From contig OY754465.1 in the NCBI GenBank assembly GCA_963575645.1, positions 6,386,001 through 6,450,000 on the forward strand: a DNA stretch of 64,000 bases. The letters are read 5' to 3'. The notes below the pieces were generated by a model that did no database searches, was not told where the DNA came from, and saw only the letters and a list, made by a program, of their open reading frames with translations. Below are positions 23,848 to 35,660 of the stretch, in pieces (the stretch's first letter is position 1; each line of letters opens with the position of its first letter). Origin of the DNA: Xanthostigma xanthostigma. Lineage: Eukaryota > Arthropoda > Insecta > Raphidioptera > Raphidiidae. The translations under genes were made by a program, and so were the position numbers.

Positions 23848-24589
23848 TATATGGATTTGGTTCCGAGTGAATTGTACAAGTCCATTACAAAATTGCATAC
23901 AGGTGACAGATTTCACAAGACTATAGTGCTACTTATACTTTTGAACGCAGTGTCAAAAGTATTCACACTTTTTATACTAAAGAGCAATTACCAAACACAT
24001 CTATAGACTTTAAAATACATTGAACTTGCTGGGCGTAATTTTGAGAACATTTTTTGAGAAAGAGATAGAAAAATTAAGGTGACGAAAATCATTTTATGCG
24101 CTTAATTAAATGGCACCCGTGCTTGACAAGAATAAAATTTCAATAAAATTACACTCAAATAAAATTTACGTTTACGTTGAAAATTTCATTTTTTATTTTA
24201 AACTTTTTAGAGATTTCTTGCACTAAAAACCATCGCAGATGAATTACAAACCCTTTACAGAAAACTGCATCAGAATTGATTAAACCATTTTCGAGATGAT
24301 TGGCGACATTCGAGTGCACAAACAAACAAACAAACAATTTCATACCCTAAATGCATGCTTCTCCGTTCCATCGTGGGTAAAAATGAAATAAATTGCTTCA
24401 AAGTTTTATATCTAACGCAGCTCCACACGCGACTGAGATGAAACAATGCTTTTTTACAGCACTAATGGAGCCTTCGGCTCCACCGTATTACAGTATTATT
24501 TGTTGGATATTTATCAGGTGTTTGTAATTTTAAGTATCATCTAAGATCAGCCGACATTTTGACATTTATTTAATTTATAGATTAAATAT
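23848..24589. other. AT-rich stretch with a perfect short hairpin
   Basis: 24468-24482 reads ggagcc-ttc-ggctcc, a perfect 6-bp stem. The (aaac)n run at 24320-24336 with nearby sequence resembles Helitron-type subterminal DNA, but no TC/CTAG end is visible. Confidence 0.35.
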
Positions 24590-24632
24590 TTAACCCCCTT
24601 AGAGGATAAATTTTCAAAAACCCTACGTTAAA

Positions 24633-25183
24633 CAGTGTGTAAACACGTAAGGTGCATCTAGGGAAATTAACATTTGGAAAGAATGACTGGATCAGAGCGA
24701 GCCTTGAAATCTTGTTTTTCAATTTGACAGATAATATTCTATTGCAAAATGAATGTGCATACTACCGAAGAAAATATTCAAATGATTACAACATAATCAG
24801 ACTTTTTCTATTAATGGGACATTAAATTCCCAAAAATACTTAAATCTCCGCCTATTCGTGTTGAACCTAAAGACTTGGATCACTGATTTACCAATGCGCA
24901 TACGTCATACCAGTCAGACAATTTTTGAATGAAATGTTTCCAAACAGGTGGAGATGTTTTTTTGTTTTATTTTTGTACAAAAAAATTAAAATAATGATTT
25001 ATAAGAGCTTTTTATTATTAAAAAAGCCAAGTAAAATAAAAATAAATCAAAATAAAATATAATCCTCAAGATTACCATGATAATTCAATAGAAATAACAA
25101 TTAATGCAGTCATGGCTAACTCTGATCCAAGTATTTTTTCCCAATGCTAATTTCCCTATGTGCACCTTACGCGTTTACATACC
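24633..25183. mobile_element. IS630/Tc1-like MITE with about 70-bp TIRs
   Basis: Left end CAGTGTGTAAACACGTAAGG and right end, inverted, TATGTAAACGCGTAAGG. The TIRs continue to atcagag(c/t)(g/t)agcc. It interrupts a local repeat whose uninterrupted copy (acgttatataaggaac) is at about 25329-25344, so the insertion point can be seen. The larger relative at 615-1130 retains transposase sequence. Confidence 0.75.
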
Positions 25184-25838
25184 TTATAAGGAATTATTGT
25201 GCATAGTGTCATGCTTCTAGATCCACCGGTTTAGGTTGTCTGTCTGTCAGCCAGTCAGTGCTTAATTAAGTAAATTAACCCCCTTAGGGGAAGAATATTT
25301 AAAAACCCTTTTCTTAGTACTCACCTACGTTATATAAGGAACTCCTGTGCAAAATTTCGTGTTTCTAGACCCACCGTTTTAGGCTGCGAGCTGTTTGTCA
25401 GAGTTTTATTAAATTAATAATATTCTCCGTTACACCTACTCGCTCCAGTGCACGGAAGTTTCAAACATGAAGCTACTTCAACCCGCTTCAACAATATAGG
25501 CAACTAAATTCAAACAAATTTAATTTTAATTAATCTCAACATGACACTCAGCGGTGCTATCTTCTGTTTTAAGGATCATTAAGATTGGCCTTAAGGGCAC
25601 GCTTGCTACCAAATTTCATTCTATTATATGAAAGTGAAAGAACCGATTTATTTTCAAGCTATGCCGTATTTAAAGAATAGAATGAAAAACATAATATCTG
25701 TTTTCATATCCATGTAGCTTTATAGTTGTGTCAGTTGAATATTTTTGCAGTTTTTACCACGTTTTCTTGTATCTGCCGGGTTGACAGATACATACAATTC
25801 ATTCTTACTTGTTTATCATTAAGGCATCCAGCAATCAT

Positions 25839-25910
25839 AGATCTATGGCTCAGTTGGTTAGAGCGTCGAGCTAAGAACGCGAAGGTTGCGGGTTCGATCC
25901 CCCACAGGAC
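25839..25910 (+). tRNA. tRNA-Ile-derived sequence (SINE head or pseudogene)
   Basis: TGGCTCAGTTGGTTAGAGCG then a gctaagaacgcgaaggttgc block and the B-box GGGTTCGATCCCC closely follow insect tRNA-Ile, but the anticodon loop has changed and the T and acceptor stems no longer pair. A T-rich tail follows. Confidence 0.7.
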
Positions 25911-26090
25911 ATATAATATTTTTATTTTTTTACAATGTATTTTTGTTTGTTTTTTTACTAAAAGGTATAAAAATAATGTTATTTTAAATAGATTGACATA
26001 AATTCTTATGATGCGACAGTAAATGTAAAAAAAACACTACATTTGTTTATTAATTTTTAGGATGTATGTCGTCGCAATTTTATTTGAAAA

Positions 26091-26783
26091 CAAGCGGCTC
26101 CGTCCGGTTACTCCCAGGTGCAAAAGAAACGAATGGAGAAGGGAGGGACATGAGTACACACATTCATCTTAGTTTATTGAGATGAATGTTGTGTCCAAAT
26201 TTCATGATGATCGCAGTTACCGTTCAAAAGTTTTTGTCGATAAAAATAAGTATTTATACTTTTTTTAAGTAATAAATTTCTCTGTAGGATAATTATTTTT
26301 ATGTAGGTACCTATAGTTATAACAGTTTTCAAATGAGCTATTAATTAAATTTAATTTATTTTAATTAGTCGTAAATAAAATTAAAATAAATTGTAAGCCT
26401 TAGAATAAAGCAACGTAGAAAATAAAAAAAAAAATATGTTCGACCAATGTGGAGCTCGAACCCACGACCCTGATATTAACAATCGCATGCTCTCCTGACT
26501 AGCCTATAGCCAGGCTTGTAAATGTACGACCTAATATTGATATATGTAGTTACGGCATTTCACCTGAATAGAAGCTTTTTTTGAAATACATTTTGCAACA
26601 TTTTTCATTGATGCTCCGTTCTTATTGGCCGTAGCGTGATATTATATAGCCTATAGCCTTCCTCGATAAATGGGCTATCCAACAAAATTTTTTTTTTCAA
26701 TTTGAACCAGTAGTTCCTGAGATAAGCGCGTTCAACCAAACAAACAAACAAACAAACTGTTCAGCTTTATATATTAGTATAGA
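26091..26783 (-). mobile_element. Helitron with internal tRNA-Lys-like sequence, copy 1
   Basis: On the minus strand it begins A|TCTATACTAATATATAAAG and ends in a degraded form of the CTAG terminus at 26091 (cttg in place of ctag). It shares its whole body with 46973-47714. It is 693 bp and non-autonomous. Confidence 0.75.
26449..26520 (-). tRNA. Degenerate tRNA-Lys-like sequence inside Helitron
   Basis: The B-box region gtcgtgggttcgagctccac is intact, but the D arm and anticodon arm are scrambled relative to the better copy at 47377-47448. Not functional. Confidence 0.6.
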
Positions 26784-27224
26784 TTTTCATCGTAAAACAC
26801 AATTTGAGTTGTTTTACAAACTTCAAATATAAATAAAACTTTCAAATACAACATTATGTTTGAAATGATGAGAAAAGATATTATATTTTGATGTGAACAA
26901 TTGTAAGGAAAAAAGAATTGGTTTTGAATAGTATAAGTAAGAGAATCAAACGTATGCTATAAAGAATCTATCTGGGTTTTCAATAATATGACGTAGAGAA
27001 AATATTATCTATCAATATATTGGTTGGTATCTCAGATAAATAAATGAAAGGGATATAGCTTTGGTCACATTTTTTGTAGCCCGCAACTAATCACATTCTA
27101 AACGAACTCGGTGAAAACAAATCTATATTATCAATGTTTAACTGCAACCGATATTTAATGATCGGTAGCAGTTTGACAACATCGATATAGATTGTTTATT
27201 TATAAGTCATATAGAGTAATAGAA

Positions 27225-27306
27225 ATGCAGCAAAATTGCAGCCGCCCCTAAAAATGTGCAGCAATAGGCCCGGGCTTACATGGTAAAATGCTGAATTCGG
27301 CCCTGC
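27225..27306. repeat. Fragment of the hAT family at 41884-42576
   Basis: Contains taggcccgggcttaca and the terminus gaattcggccctg, matching the end sequences of that element. The other end is absent. Confidence 0.5.
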
Positions 27307-27396
27307 CTACATGTTATCGGTATATTTAGAAAAAGACGAACGCTTCTCTCATATTGATGTTGACATCATAACATATTGTTCAAATAAATAAAATTG

Positions 27397-27650
27397 TCGA
27401 CCAATATATTGTAATGACAAATAATAATAAAAATAATTTTTCATTATTTTTTGAATCATTCAAACTTTCAATCTTTCGTACAATTTATTAGATAATAAAT
27501 AGCTTAATACTAATTAATTTTTATATTTTTTAGATATTTCTGAAGAAAATCCAAATCCGGATCGAAACGTCATCTTATGTTATATTGATTTGCATTTTTA
27601 TTATTATTTGTCAATATTTGGTCTGAGACAAATTGGTCGACAATAGGTCA
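27397..27650. repeat. Inverted repeat carrying a CTGAAGA...GAAACGTC motif
   Basis: gtcgaccaatatattg near 27397 is mirrored near 27640-27650, and tgacaaataataataaaaat is mirrored at 27600-27618. In the loop, ctgaaga (27540-27546), a small stem atcc/ggat and gaaacgtc (27564-27571) resemble the catalytic core layout of hammerhead ribozymes in Penelope-like elements. See findings. Confidence 0.45.
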
Positions 27651-29692
27651 TATGCATGTATTTTTTTAATATTTTTAATAGATTACTTAGTCAACCATAA
27701 TACGGAAAAAAATTTATAATCATTTAAAAATGTAATATTACCATAAGAAAAAAATATTAAATTTCACACTCAAAAATTGACAGTTTAAACAAATGGCCAT
27801 GTTGGCGGGCTTATGTGACGTCATGATATATGATGCATGTCAACCTTGATGTCAAATTGTCAATGTTCTAAATGAAGTTTATTTGTTGTTTTCTCTAAAT
27901 ACTGTTGTTTTCATATACTCTAACGTCACGCTGCGTTTTGAAAATTCGAAAATAGTGCGTATTTTCTAAATTTCTTTTTTATTATTTGTATTTTTTCAGT
28001 GATTAGATTAATAAAATAATCATTACGATATAATCAGGTACTAAAATAAATTTCGAAACAAAAATTTAAACCAATTTGGAGTCTCATGCATATGACCTAT
28101 TTTATTTATTTGAAGAGTTCTATTCAGACGTTAATCAAAGATTTGGATCATTACATATTGTATTAACTAATGTAGGGAATGCTAGGTCCATTTATATACT
28201 ATTAAGTCTTTGGTTGGTATCCATGTTTGTTCAATACAGATGACATAAACAAATAATGGAAGGGAGTTCACAAATAAAAATAGATAATGGAAAAAGTTTG
28301 GCAGATAACTTTACTCAGGAGTTACAGAAGTATATGAATACGTGAAACAACACACAAGTACTGTATTCCTCTCGATTTCCTAACAAACCTATTTCTATTC
28401 AGCACCTTACTTACCAGTGGCGTCTCGTTAAAAAAAAAGAAATAGCTGTCGTAAGACGCCTGGCAGATGTGACACATACATTTAGTAACTTTATTTCGCC
28501 CTGTAACTAAATTTTTAATTTAGAGCCTGGCCCGATAACACATCTTAAATCTTATAAATGGCCCTTTAGAAAAATCAGTCTGACACCCCTGATCTAGGAT
28601 ACGTTCTCACTCAAAATTTGGGGAGCTGCAGGGTATATACAAATTCCAAGACATATTCGAAAAAAATAACGGTTCGTAAATCAAGGCCGTAGCTTCGGGG
28701 GGAGTTGAGCTCTGGATCAAAGACAAAAAGTAACAACTTTATTTGAAAATAAGCATACATATATTATAATTTTACATAAATACAAATTTAATTAAAAGGT
28801 AGCCCACGTAGATTTCAACGAAATAGTTTAATGATTCATTTAATTTATTAACAATGCATTACATTTCGATTTTCTCGTTCCGAAAAACGTGGAATCCAAT
28901 TATCGTATCACAGATCCGAAAAAAGAGTCGAACATATTTCAGTGAGCGTGTATAAAATAGTGGGCTGGGTTTGGGGGGGGGGGGTTAAATCCCCAAAACA
29001 CCCCCTCTGCCTACGACCTTGGTTTAAATAGAAAATACAGGAGGGGAAGCGCTAACTTTCAAGCGACGACCTAAAGGGGTGGTACTGTATTTATAAAAAA
29101 ACAACTTGTGTACGTGCAACAAAATTTAAATCCGATATAAAAATTTTGTTGGAATAAATAAATCAGAATTAAGTCAATGATTTATTTATTTATTATTTGA
29201 AAATGAAAAACTGGTCAGACAAATTCCTAGTAGTATCTTTATGTCCACACCAAATGTGCTCCGTTTGTTCCGGTGTTTCATAAAATATATTTACGTGAGA
29301 AAGAAAAGCCGCGTGTTATCTCAGGACCACCGAAAGAGACACGTGTTTACAGGGACGTCTTTAACCTATTATAGGCCCTGGGCACATTAGAATAATGGAG
29401 CTCCTATGACCTTGACAGAGCGCTATTTTGTTAGAATAGACAAATAGAAAGAAGATAAGCAAAGTTCTAAATTTATTAATTATTTCTTTACAGTCAAATT
29501 AAATGAATAGATCATATAATATAATCCACAAAATTAACGCAGGTTAATGCTTAAAAATCTATGTTGATTGAAGAGGTACCCTACTAGATTTGAAATGGGC
29601 AAAATCGTTAATCACTTCTTCAAAATATATGTTTTTGAGCATATCACATTCTATGGACATTAGCGACAAACTGATTAATCTCTCTTGATGCA
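27651..29692. other. AT-rich stretch, no supported genes
   Basis: A G-run (28975-28983) and a facing C-run (29002-29007) occur in ordinary AT-rich DNA. The block 29355-29480 (ggccctgggcacattag and the following 80 bp) is a copy of sequence found inverted at 45318-45395. No exons recognised. Confidence 0.4.
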
Positions 29693-30277
29693 TTTAGTCA
29701 GAGTGCCCGTCGGCAAAAATTTTATTGATACATACTCTCCCCAAACTTTGTATATGGCTTCATTAGGCCTAGTCTGACACCTATTTCCTCTATGACTTTT
29801 CTTGATTTTGGGGCGTTTTCCCTCTAAAGTTTCCGAAAGATGTCGTTTTGACGACATGTACAAATTTATAGATACTGTTTGATTTTTTAATTGGATAGCT
29901 TAAAAACTTCAACCAAAACGCTATAATGATGCTCTTTGACAAAAAATACGAACCATTTAAAATGTCTGACACCTCGAATATGTCGAACATATTCGAGGTG
30001 TCAGACATTTTAATTGGTTCATGTTATTTGTTAGAGAACATTATTTCAGCGTTTAGGTTGAAGTTTTTAAGCTACCCAATTAAAAAAACAAACAGTATCT
30101 ATAAATTTTTACATGTCGTCAAAACGACATCTCTTGGAAACTTTAGAGGGAAAACGCCCCAAAACCAAGAAAAGTCATAGAGGAAATAAGTGTCAGACTA
30201 GGCCAAATGAAGCCATATACAAAGTTTTGGGAGAGTATGTATCAATAAAATTTTTGCCGACGGGCACTCTGACTAAT
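29693..30277. mobile_element. Foldback element with about 285-bp arms
   Basis: gtcagagtgcccgtcggcaa at the left tip is mirrored at the right tip, and the arms meet at gaatatg-tcgaa-catattc around 29983. The arms differ at scattered positions and by a few small indels. The open frames here (including 29926-30180) are mirror images of each other and not genes. Confidence 0.9.
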
Positions 30278-30420
30278 TGTACTTAAAGTGTATTTTTATA
30301 ATTTAAATTTACCTTAGCATGCTGAAATTGGAAAGCCTGATTTTCGGGCGAGAGTAGACCAAAAGCTAATAAGCACGTAGGTGTTGTAGCCAGTCATTAT
30401 TGTTTGATTTTTTCGAAATA

Positions 30421-30870
30421 ATAGTATATTGTGCGACTAGTGAGAGAAGGAAAAGATTCCATGAGCGTGAAATTTGCCGCACGAGCGTAGAGAGTGCGGC
30501 AACACGTGAGTGGAATATTTTCCTTCGATCAATAGTCGCACATAATACTTTATTCAACTAGCACGAGTAATATGTAATCGGGGCCCTGATAAAAGAGGGA
30601 AAAATAATAAATCACTTCATTGATTGACGTACCCACCGCCCTCGATTCACACAAGATGGCCCTGACTTTTTCTGAATTGCGATGCTGTTTTCATTTATAT
30701 ACAAATCACAACCGCGTTCCTATTGGTCCAGAAACTATGCAGTAATACATTATCGTACAGTTTCGGCTCATTATTAGCACTCTACGGCGTCAACATGAAG
30801 TAATTTATTTCTCCCGAATTTAGCAGGGCCCTGAAATTACATATTACTCACGCGTGTTGAATAAACATGT
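30421..30870. repeat. Dispersed repeat, copy 1 (GTGCGACTAGTGAGAG family)
   Basis: About 450 bp closely match 50558-51062. The left part folds (gtgcgactagtgag...tcaatagtcgcac). The right part is framed by an inverted pair, ttattcaactagcacgagta and its relative ending at 30863, each next to ggggccc/gggccc. Confidence 0.7.
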
Positions 30871-31460
30871 TTTTCGGAAATAAATATCGGTTATCGCTTA
30901 GTGATCTGACAGAAACTATGGGGGCCCCTATCGATCGCGGGGCCCTGGGCACGTGCCCAGTGGGAAAGAGGGGCCTGCGTGTTTACTTGGGACGGCATAT
31001 TTTTAGGAGCACTCTATTACACTGCATTATTTTTTTTACTGTAGTCTTTTGACTAAAATATATCATGAAAGTAGTGGAGGAAAAAGGTATGTAACCGCGA
31101 TACTAGTATAAAAGAATTAAACGTTTCTCGAAAGCAATGGTAGAAAAAACTATTTTTTTTGAACAGAGCAGACTGTTGTGTTTGCTTGGGGCAATAAAAA
31201 GACAGCAGCGCTCCTGTGTCACCTATGTGTTCATGTTTACACAATCAAAAAACCAGAAAACGTTCAAAATACATATCTGTGTTTCATAATATGAGTCTGT
31301 TTGGTTTTATTGTATGTTTTTTTTTATTACGAACGAGGAAATTGTTTGACGTCCATAATATATTTATTTTACATCAAATATCTAAAAAAAGTATCAAATA
31401 TTTCTGCAACATAAATTTTTGAGTATTGTAGCATGAAGCATTCATAATTTTATGTGTATA

Positions 31461-32229
31461 TGTTACGGTCTATACCCGAATTCGGTAAATGACCGAAATA
31501 AATGCGCAAAACTAGTTTTGACCAACGAATAATGCCCAAACCCGAAATCTTACATTTAAACGGGTATTGAGTGTTATAAAATGAGCAAAACTCGTTTTGC
31601 GCATTTTCAATTGGACAAAACTAGTTCTGACTATTTCTGAACGGACAATACTAGTTCTGCTTGGTTCATTCAATCAACGTCCGAAGCCGAATAAAAGTAG
31701 GGTTATGTTCTTGTTTACCTATTGAATTGTTCTTCTGAATGTTATAATTAATATAATTGTGGGATATTCAGTGTAATAATTAAGTAAAAATGCAAGATGA
31801 ATTCGAGTCTCAACTAATTCGCCTATGGCCTATTGGATGCTTCTGAAACATAATTTTATGACAAAACATAATTACCTTAGTACACTAAGTGAGGTTAATA
31901 AAACAAATTTGTTGAAAGCTGAATTAAAACCTCTGTCTGCTAAACAATACAGAAGAATAAATCATGCACTTTGATATAATAAGTATCGTTGATGTGGAAA
32001 AGTTAATTAAAAAACGCAAAGAAGATTCCGATGCCATACTATTGTCCGTTCAGAAATAGAGAGAACTAGTTTTGTCCAACTGAAAATGCGCCAAACTAGC
32101 ATTGCTCATTTTATAACACTCAATATCCGTTTCAATGTAAGATTTCGGGTTTGGGCAATATTCGTTGGTCAAAACCAGTTTTGCGCATTTATTTCGGTCA
32201 TTGACCGAATTCGGGTATAGACCGTAACA
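31461..32229. mobile_element. Ginger-like transposon with TATA target duplication
   Basis: TGTTACGGTCTATACCCGAA and its exact complement end the element, with TATA at 31457-31460 and 32230-32233. The TIRs are about 200 bp and contain repeated AAAACTAG words. TGTTAC tips and a 4-bp duplication fit Ginger elements, which use a retroviral-type integrase. The body is only 769 bp, so it is internally deleted. Confidence 0.7.
31849..32059 (+). pseudogene. Degraded Ginger2/KRBA2-like transposase fragment
   Basis: Reads HNFMTKHNYLSTLSEVNK and then KPLSAKQYRRINH before a stop; further pieces in shifted frames match VEKLIKKRKEDSDA. Same segment as 10518-10700, with more indels. No catalytic residues are left. 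Confidence 0.45.
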
Positions 32230-32725
32230 TATACACCACATTGCGGTTGTTTCACTCCAAAATAAAAATATACGAAATTTAGAAAACAATAAAACCGGCC
32301 AAATGCGTGTCGGAAACGCGTAAACAACGGTGCTTTTCATAACATATTTTTATGTCTGTTTCAAAGTTTTTAACAATTAGAGTTTTTTTTATTTCTACAA
32401 ATCTTATTATTTTATAGTGACCGCAATAATTTCTATGAAAGTTCTTGATAAACGCTTCATAAACGATTTTTTTCAGATTTTTTGACCAAACGATTAAAAA
32501 GTTGCAATGGTGGACACATTAAAAAACTTTAAAACTGTATTTTTACTTACTACAAATCAAAACGGTTTGCGATTGTTTTTGTGAAAAACAATATGAAAGA
32601 CGATATAATCATATAATTCATTTAATAGTAATTAATGTATTGACAAAAGACGGCACTTTCGATCACAAGCCGCAAAGTACCTTCCTATTATTAAGAGCAT
32701 AGCAAAATTGTAAATTCATTTTAAA

Positions 32726-32816
32726 GTTCATATTTTGTGAATTTTCGGGTAAATAATAACAAATTATGGCATCAGGAAGAAGTTTTACTTCAGTCGTGTG
32801 GTCTAAAGTACACTCG
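32726..32816. repeat. End fragment of the long-TIR family
   Basis: attttgtgaattttcgggta through aagttttacttcagtcgtgt and ctaaagtacactcg repeats 6910-6995 and the tips of 12252-14909. The rest of the element is missing. Confidence 0.65.
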
Positions 32817-33087
32817 TTTTTTTTTTTAAAATTGTTTTCTTGTTTTGTGGTAGCGCTACTCTTTCCTAACTGATTGATTCACGACTCACGCCCCCTTTGG
32901 TCCTGGCGCTTTGGGCGACTACCCGGGTTGCCCCACCCCCCTCATAAGACTGGCACTGACTATAATCGGAGTGTTTTGTTAACAAAATAAAATAAGACAC
33001 CTTGATATTATGGTATGATGAAGTTATTCGGGTTACAAGGCTAAATATAAAAACAATTTTTATTCACTAGAACATCATTTAATCGTC

Positions 33088-33120
33088 AACGTTTCGGCAG
33101 AAATTCATGCTTTCTTCAGG
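33088..33120 (-). repeat. Penelope-like CTGAAGA...GAAACGTT motif
   Basis: On the minus strand gtc-CTGAAGA is followed after a short insert by GAAACGTT-gac. The flanking gtc and gac could pair as a stem I. Similar motifs occur at 27540 and 33671. Remnant only; no reverse transcriptase nearby. Confidence 0.4.
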
Positions 33121-33652
33121 ACCTATAACAAATAAGTAAAACCCTACACATCTAAACCATAAACATAAAATTAAAAAAAAAAATTATAAAAAATTGTATA
33201 TCAAATAAATACTTATTCGGCTTACCTTAAAAATGTCTAGTAAGTCATAAAAATAAAATTCAAAACATAAAATAATTTAAAAACATTAATATCAAACATT
33301 TAAAACTTTTTAAAAAACTAAACTTGTGTTTTGTGTTTGCACAAATTACATTATTTGCCAGATCGCCTGTAGTTCTTCGAGCCTAATTGGGTTTCTATTG
33401 TGTTGTATATTAAAGTTAATAAATTAATTTCAGCAGAATCTAAATTATTATCGTAATTTATTATAGCTGCTGTATGTTTGCTTATATTGTATTACAATAC
33501 GTACATATCTATGGGTATGAGGAAAAATCGCTTATATTAAGTTTTTGATATAGCTATCTTCAGATACATTGAATCAAAAATGTGTTTTAAAATTTTTTAT
33601 TAACGTCTGATTACTCATTCAATAAATAAAACTATCGACCAATTTTTCACAC

Positions 33653-33739
33653 AATATATTAACAAATTATCTGAAGAAGGTCCATATCCGGATCGAAACG
33701 TTAATTAATTAAATGATAATTATGTAATTTGTTAATATA
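33653..33739 (+). repeat. Inverted repeat enclosing a CTGAAGA...GAAACGTT motif
   Basis: aatatattaacaaatta (33653-33669) is mirrored by taatttgttaatata (33725-33739). Between them, ctgaaga, the pairable ggtcc/ggatc and gaaacgtt come in hammerhead order. Likely a Penelope-like remnant. Confidence 0.45.
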
Positions 33740-35420
33740 AGTATTGTCGGTAATTTTATGTTTAATCAACAAAAAAAAAATTAAATACTTTTTTGACCAA
33801 ATTTTTTTTGCATATGAACTGCTTAGATGGAAACTGCTTTTTTATTATTATTAAACTTACTTTTCTTTCTTTCAATGCACTTTTTTAAACACAATCGATT
33901 TCTTTCTTTAAACTTTCAAGAATAAAATCCTTTTTTTACCGTTCATCGCTACATATACGTTTCAAAATTGAGTTTAAATTTAAAGTGGCTTAATAATCAG
34001 TGAATGCAAGTCAAGTGTATTTTTTGATGCAAAGAGTAGAGACTTCGTTGCGCTGACATCTCTGATCTAAATAAACTAGAGACGATGTAGGTATATCCTT
34101 GAATTTATATAGAATTGAAATTCACGACACGACACTTCCGTCCAAGGAAGGTACTTCAAGACGTGTGATCAACACCAGCTGTATATTTAAATCTCTGCAT
34201 AGATCTTAGATTCTAATTTGGTTGAAATGATGGAAACATTAACTGAGTTTTCAATTTATTTTAAAAAAATTCCAGCCAATTGGATGACGGGACCATTCCA
34301 ACTTCAAAAATGTTGACATTTGATTATAATAAAGAAAATAAAATTTCTGATATCGCGTTAGTTGACGCGAATAATGCCTAGTATTCAATTTGATATTATA
34401 TTGGTTGCCATGGTTACCTACATAATATGTTCCACGTCAGGTAAAAACTAATCAAAGCATTCATAACTAGTCTATTTCTGAGAGATCCATAAAATAAAAG
34501 AGCAGCTGATTTTTTTTATTTTCAAAATATTTCTGAAACTATAAAGTTTAGAAATAAAAAATACGTGTGGCACTCGGGGACTGCCGCGGTAAAGCTATTG
34601 CATATTCTTTTTAGGTCTTTAAGTTTTTCTTCTCTATAAAACGAAAATAGCTAGGTATAAATAATAAGGTATAAATAGTGTAATTACACACCAAAACAAT
34701 TATTCATTCAAAAAATTTGAACAAAAAGAACGATATTAAGAGTTTGATCATAGAATTTCGCGCGATGTACATTTATATAGATATAATATCATATATACTT
34801 TCTCTGCACATAACCTAAATAATTTAGGTTATTTTTATAGCAGTATTATATATAAATTCATTTATACACAAATAAAGATAGAATCAGTTATGAGCAGTTA
34901 TGCAGTTATGAGCACACAAACACCGTGCCGAAGTCTGCCGAACTGAAACGACGTTAGACGATGTATGGCTGTCAACGCCGCACCGCTGTGCCGGTCGGAG
35001 TGGGGGGTGTTAGGTTTTTTCGTTACGGAATGGGTGTTAGGTTTTTTTTCGTTACGGAATTTCTTGATTCGGTCGCCGCGCTCAAAGCCCGCGATAGAAG
35101 CTACGCAATAGCTTAAAATTTTTAACAAAACTTTCTTTAAAAAATAAATAGAATAATAAGTTGTTATGAAAAGTATACCATTATTATATAAAAAACACCG
35201 TTTTAGCATGTATCTCTTCTGCGCATGCAATACGAATTGGTACTAGGCTCAAAAAAAAAAGTTGACCCTAAAATAAAAAGACATAGCATTTCTAATTTTA
35301 CCAATGATCAAACATAGGTCGCTTTGTCTTATGACCACACATACATTGGTTAAAGTGAAACAGAGCTATATAAATAAGAGTGAATTTCATCGAAGAAGAA
35401 CGAACTGGGGCAAAACCCTC
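33740..35420. other. AT-rich stretch with a GC-richer repeat patch
   Basis: 34920-35110 contains a direct repeat of tgttaggttttttcgttacg and CpG-rich words. 35150-35230 (atgtatctcttctgcgcatg) matches parts of the element at 21139-22108. The open frame over 34898-35230 (minus) lies on these repeats and is not called. Confidence 0.4.
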
Positions 35421-35558
35421 TTAGATACGCCGCGCGTTGCCGTCACGAATGGATTTAGACGAAAGCATAGAGTGTAAGTTGAAGGCTTTATATGTGTCAA
35501 AGCTGTGACATTCGGGCTTAGGAAGTTTGTCATCGCCTCGTGCTGATGCTGGCATATT
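35421..35558 (-). CDS. Possible terminal or internal exon of unknown gene
   Basis: A locally GC-richer block. On the minus strand an acceptor-like ttttgcag (AG at 35559-35560) is followed by 45 sense codons and a TAA. The peptide begins NMPASARGDDKLPKP and ends DGNARRI. It starts in phase 0, which would be compatible with the phase-0 end of the mGluR exon about 14 kb upstream on the same strand, but nothing in the peptide resembles the next conserved mGluR segment. A weak donor (gtatct) lies just before the stop, so it could also be an internal exon. No poly(A) signal is obvious downstream. I do not recognise the product; it may be a chance open frame or part of a repeat. Confidence 0.22.
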   Translation of the reverse strand, partial: NMPASARGDDKLPKPECHSFDTYKAFNLHSMLSSKSIRDGNARRI

Positions 35559-35660
35559 CTGCAAAATGCACATCGCATTCAATACTTGCAGAATACTGTT
35601 TTTGTATCCTGATAATTATACGGGTTTAATTTCGACTAGGGTTGGGATTTAATTTTATAT

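Noticed and set aside
29926..30180. Pair of similar open frames on opposite strands
   Set aside because: They are the two mirrored arms of the foldback at 29693-30277, not genes.
34898..35230. 110-codon minus-strand open frame
   Set aside because: Covers direct repeats of a short T-rich unit and a fragment of a dispersed repeat.
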